The notes beneath the pieces were generated by a model. The model made no database searches and had not been told where the DNA came from. It saw only the letters and a program-made list of their open reading frames with translations. DNA of 5,234 bases from a bacterium (GTDB lineage: Bacteria > Patescibacteriota > Saccharimonadia > Saccharimonadales > Saccharimonadaceae): the NCBI GenBank assembly GCA_030428585.1, contig JAUIDL010000051.1:1-5234 (forward strand). Direction: 5' to 3'. A program made the position numbers and the translations under genes. Below, piece after piece: positions 4,571-5,234 of this stretch (the first letter of the stretch is position 1; every line of letters starts with the position of its first letter).

Positions 4571-5234
4571 CGATACCGCGAAGGTCCCTGAATTCAGCGG
4601 TCTCTTTAGGTCCGTTCACGTATCCATTCGAACCCGTACCTGCATATGAAGAGGTTGCTCCTGCTGGAGTGATTTGACGGACTCGTGCTGAGTCGACTGC
4701 GTACAGGTTACCACTGCTCCCGATCGTCATGCCGAAAACGTCAGAAAATTGCGCCGCACTTCCCGTGCCTTCATCGTAGCCTGCACTTGATCCTGCGAGG
4801 AACCCTACCTCTATGTTTGGTGTGTCGAGAAGGACGGTTCGTATACGGTAGTTGTTGCGATCATAGACGTAAAGAATGTCATTATTATTGTCGATAGCAA
4901 GTGCTGAAGGGCCGTCGAATTGCGCACTAGTACCTGTTGTGTTGTTGGCGTAGCCATTTGAAGATCCCGCGATGGTTGTGACGACGGCACCAGGAATAGT
5001 CACTTGCCTGATGCGACTGCTGTTGTAATCGCTCACGTACATATTGTCCTCGTCGTCAATCACAAGACCTGTCGGTCCGTTGAATTGTGCAGCTGTGCCC
5101 GTTCCGTTACTATTTCCGGCGGTTCCGGATCCGGCGAAAGTGTTTACAACGCCCTCGGGTGTGACCATGCGAATTCGGTTATTTGCGAGGTCGGCGACGT
5201 AGATATTTCCGTTTGAGTCAGTCGCAATCCCCCT
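4524..5234 (-). CDS. NHL-repeat beta-propeller protein, main part (5' end outside window, frameshifted at its 3' end)
   Basis: The frame is open to the right edge, so the ATG at 5168 is internal. It reads as tandem NHL repeats of about 45-60 residues. The cores visible in order are GIATDSNGNIYVADLANNRI, GLVIDDEDNMYVSDYNSSRI, ALAIDNNNDILYVYDRNNYR, GMTIGSSGNLYAVDSARVRQ and a fifth, GIVADSTGNLL, joined by linkers such as TFAGSGTAG, GTGTAAQFNGP and SYAGTGSNGY. NHL repeats build the blades of beta-propellers that bind proteins, glycans or nucleic acids. In bacteria such low-charge, Gly/Ser/Thr/Asn-rich versions are often extracellular, but the N-terminus that would show a signal peptide is not here. 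In the fifth repeat the frame runs out as LLLRSAIC and stops, while the neighbouring frame continues the repeat. The protein is therefore frameshifted. Confidence 0.85.
   Translation of the reverse strand, partial: RGIATDSNGNIYVADLANNRIRMVTPEGVVNTFAGSGTAGNSNGTGTAAQFNGPTGLVIDDEDNMYVSDYNSSRIRQVTIPGAVVTTIAGSSNGYANNTTGTSAQFDGPSALAIDNNNDILYVYDRNNYRIRTVLLDTPNIEVGFLAGSSAGYDEGTGSAAQFSDVFGMTIGSSGNLYAVDSARVRQITPAGATSSYAGTGSNGYVNGPKETAEFRDLRGIVADSTGNLLLRSAIC

Noticed and set aside
4685..5216. Two 70-codon plus-strand frames
   Set aside because: Both are antisense to clear NHL repeats and have no start signals or recognisable features.
1..5234. CRISPR arrays, insertion sequences, riboswitches, replication origins
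   Set aside because: I saw no regularly spaced repeats, transposase-like frames, terminal inverted repeats, conserved riboswitch cores or DnaA-box clusters. The only tandem periodicity is the protein-level NHL repeat.

Overview
The window looks like a chromosomal housekeeping-and-accessory stretch from a small-genome bacterium of the Candidate Phyla Radiation/Patescibacteria, with Saccharibacteria as my best guess. The reasons are the compact layout, weak or absent Shine-Dalgarno (SD) sites in the first operon, divergent versions of known enzymes, and a recG–(PLC-like)–rsmD order that I associate with that group. The assignment is an inference and no marker gene proves it. TGA acts as a stop and the standard bacterial code fits every gene.

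Layout. Bases 2-1644 (+) hold the end of an operon: the C-terminus of RecG helicase, a 266-residue protein carrying the metal-ligand pattern of zinc-dependent phospholipase C/P1 nuclease, and RsmD (16S rRNA G966 methyltransferase). The operon closes with a perfect 10-bp hairpin terminator whose loop contains the rsmD stop codon. Converging on it, 1722-2042 (-) encodes a 106-residue helical protein that I do not recognise. It has markedly higher GC3, a perfect SD, its own extended -10 promoter and a GC-rich hairpin at the predicted 5' end of its mRNA. Upstream of it on the same strand lies tRNA-Leu(TAG) with its own promoter and terminator.

Divergent from that tRNA, 2355-3956 (+) encodes a 533-residue FAD-binding oxidoreductase of the GlcD/D-lactate/D-2-hydroxyglutarate dehydrogenase family. 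The metal-binding histidines and the catalytic Glu-His pair of the family appear to be substituted. A near-consensus promoter overlapping its stop codon drives tRNA-Leu(CAG), which ends at a strong terminator. The two leucine tRNAs therefore form an imperfect inverted repeat around the FAD gene.

The right part (4108-5234, - strand) is an accessory area. It holds an NHL-repeat beta-propeller gene that enters from beyond the window and is broken by a frameshift near 4534-4560. Behind it lies a short open frame of coding-like character with no convincing start codon. Both defects suggest either gene decay or indel errors in the assembly here.

No mobile element, CRISPR array, riboswitch or rRNA gene was seen. 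The best candidates for something undescribed are the cytoplasmic PLC/P1-like protein in a DNA-repair/ribosome operon and the FAD protein with a rebuilt active site.
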